Assembly (NCBI RefSeq): GCF_028561565.1
Contig: NZ_JAQQTE010000019.1
Span: 20,586 to 84,585 of the forward strand
DNA from: Gilvibacter sediminis
GTDB taxonomy: Bacteria > Bacteroidota > Bacteroidia > Flavobacteriales > Flavobacteriaceae
Reading direction: 5' to 3'
DNA length: 64,000 nt
The position numbers were made by a program, and so were the translations under genes. This document shows, piece by piece, positions 63,983 to 64,000 of the stretch (position 1 is the stretch's first letter; each line of letters starts with the position of its first letter). The notes beneath the pieces were generated by a model. That model searched no databases. It was not told the origin of the DNA and was given only the letters and a program-made list of their open reading frames with translations.

Positions 63983-64000
63983 AATAGAATCCTGATTTTA

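Overview
This is chromosomal DNA of a bacterium in the phylum Bacteroidota, almost certainly a marine Flavobacteriaceae member. Pointers are SprB-type repeats, several secreted proteins that start with a QVGINTxxP module, TonB-receptor-like and TPR surface proteins, YtcJ-type and NamZ-type lipoproteins, general absence of Shine-Dalgarno sequences, and -7 boxes of the form TAnnTTTG in front of several genes. Nearly the whole window is coding and looks like core genome; no prophage, transposase, CRISPR or plasmid gene was seen.

Layout. 1-5.75 kb: the N-terminal 1,717 codons of a giant repeat-built surface protein (minus strand, cut by the window edge) and a small secreted protein. 6.1-10.1 kb: prfC (RF3), then three tandem paralogous secreted proteins. 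10.4-26.1 kb: one long minus-strand information-processing block which, in transcription order, reads rpsU, xerC, hpf, tRNA-Thr(TGT), tRNA-Tyr, tRNA-Gly, tRNA-Thr(GGT), tuf, tRNA-Trp, secE, nusG, rplK, rplA, rplJ, rplL, rpoB, rpoC, and a DUF3467 gene. Its tRNA/tuf part has the same gene order as the E. coli thrU-tyrU-glyT-thrT-tufB locus, but a 416-bp spacer full of hairpin repeats separates tRNA-Tyr from tRNA-Gly.

26.1-46 kb: envelope and metabolism genes. These are a carboxypeptidase-regulatory-like outer-membrane protein, an acyl-CoA dehydrogenase whose 3' end is present five times in an 81-bp tandem array, an HhH protein, an AGCS sodium:amino-acid symporter that appears to lack an internal membrane segment, a K+ channel with RCK domain, PspC, a cystathionine beta-synthase-like enzyme, a LolC/E-type permease, NamZ, several small enzymes, a YtcJ amidohydrolase, and a beta-barrel protein paired with a 1,006-residue TPR protein. 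46-49.3 kb: FtsE, a polytopic probable GT-C protein and a GtrB/DPM1-like glycosyltransferase. 49.3-52 kb: an AT-rich orphan gene and a two-gene unit of a subtilisin-like protease plus an S74-type/coiled-coil protein. 52-59.8 kb: a cell-surface glycan locus (2OG oxygenase, four glycosyltransferases, cupin ketoisomerase-like protein, flippase, GNAT/FemAB-like transferase). 59.9-64 kb: typA, kdsA, a DUF1801 protein and a secreted transglutaminase-like protein.

Most unusual signals: the 81-bp array that repeatedly restores the end of the acyl-CoA dehydrogenase gene (27.6-28.0 kb); a full Shine-Dalgarno in front of rpsU only; hairpin repeats inside the tRNA cluster; a 20-bp perfect palindrome ahead of the acyl-CoA dehydrogenase; terminator hairpins touching or containing the next start codon (xerC, HhH gene); a G-quadruplex-capable tract at 10.2 kb; and convergent gene pairs with overlapping 3' ends. 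All function calls come from reading the sequence; no database search was possible.
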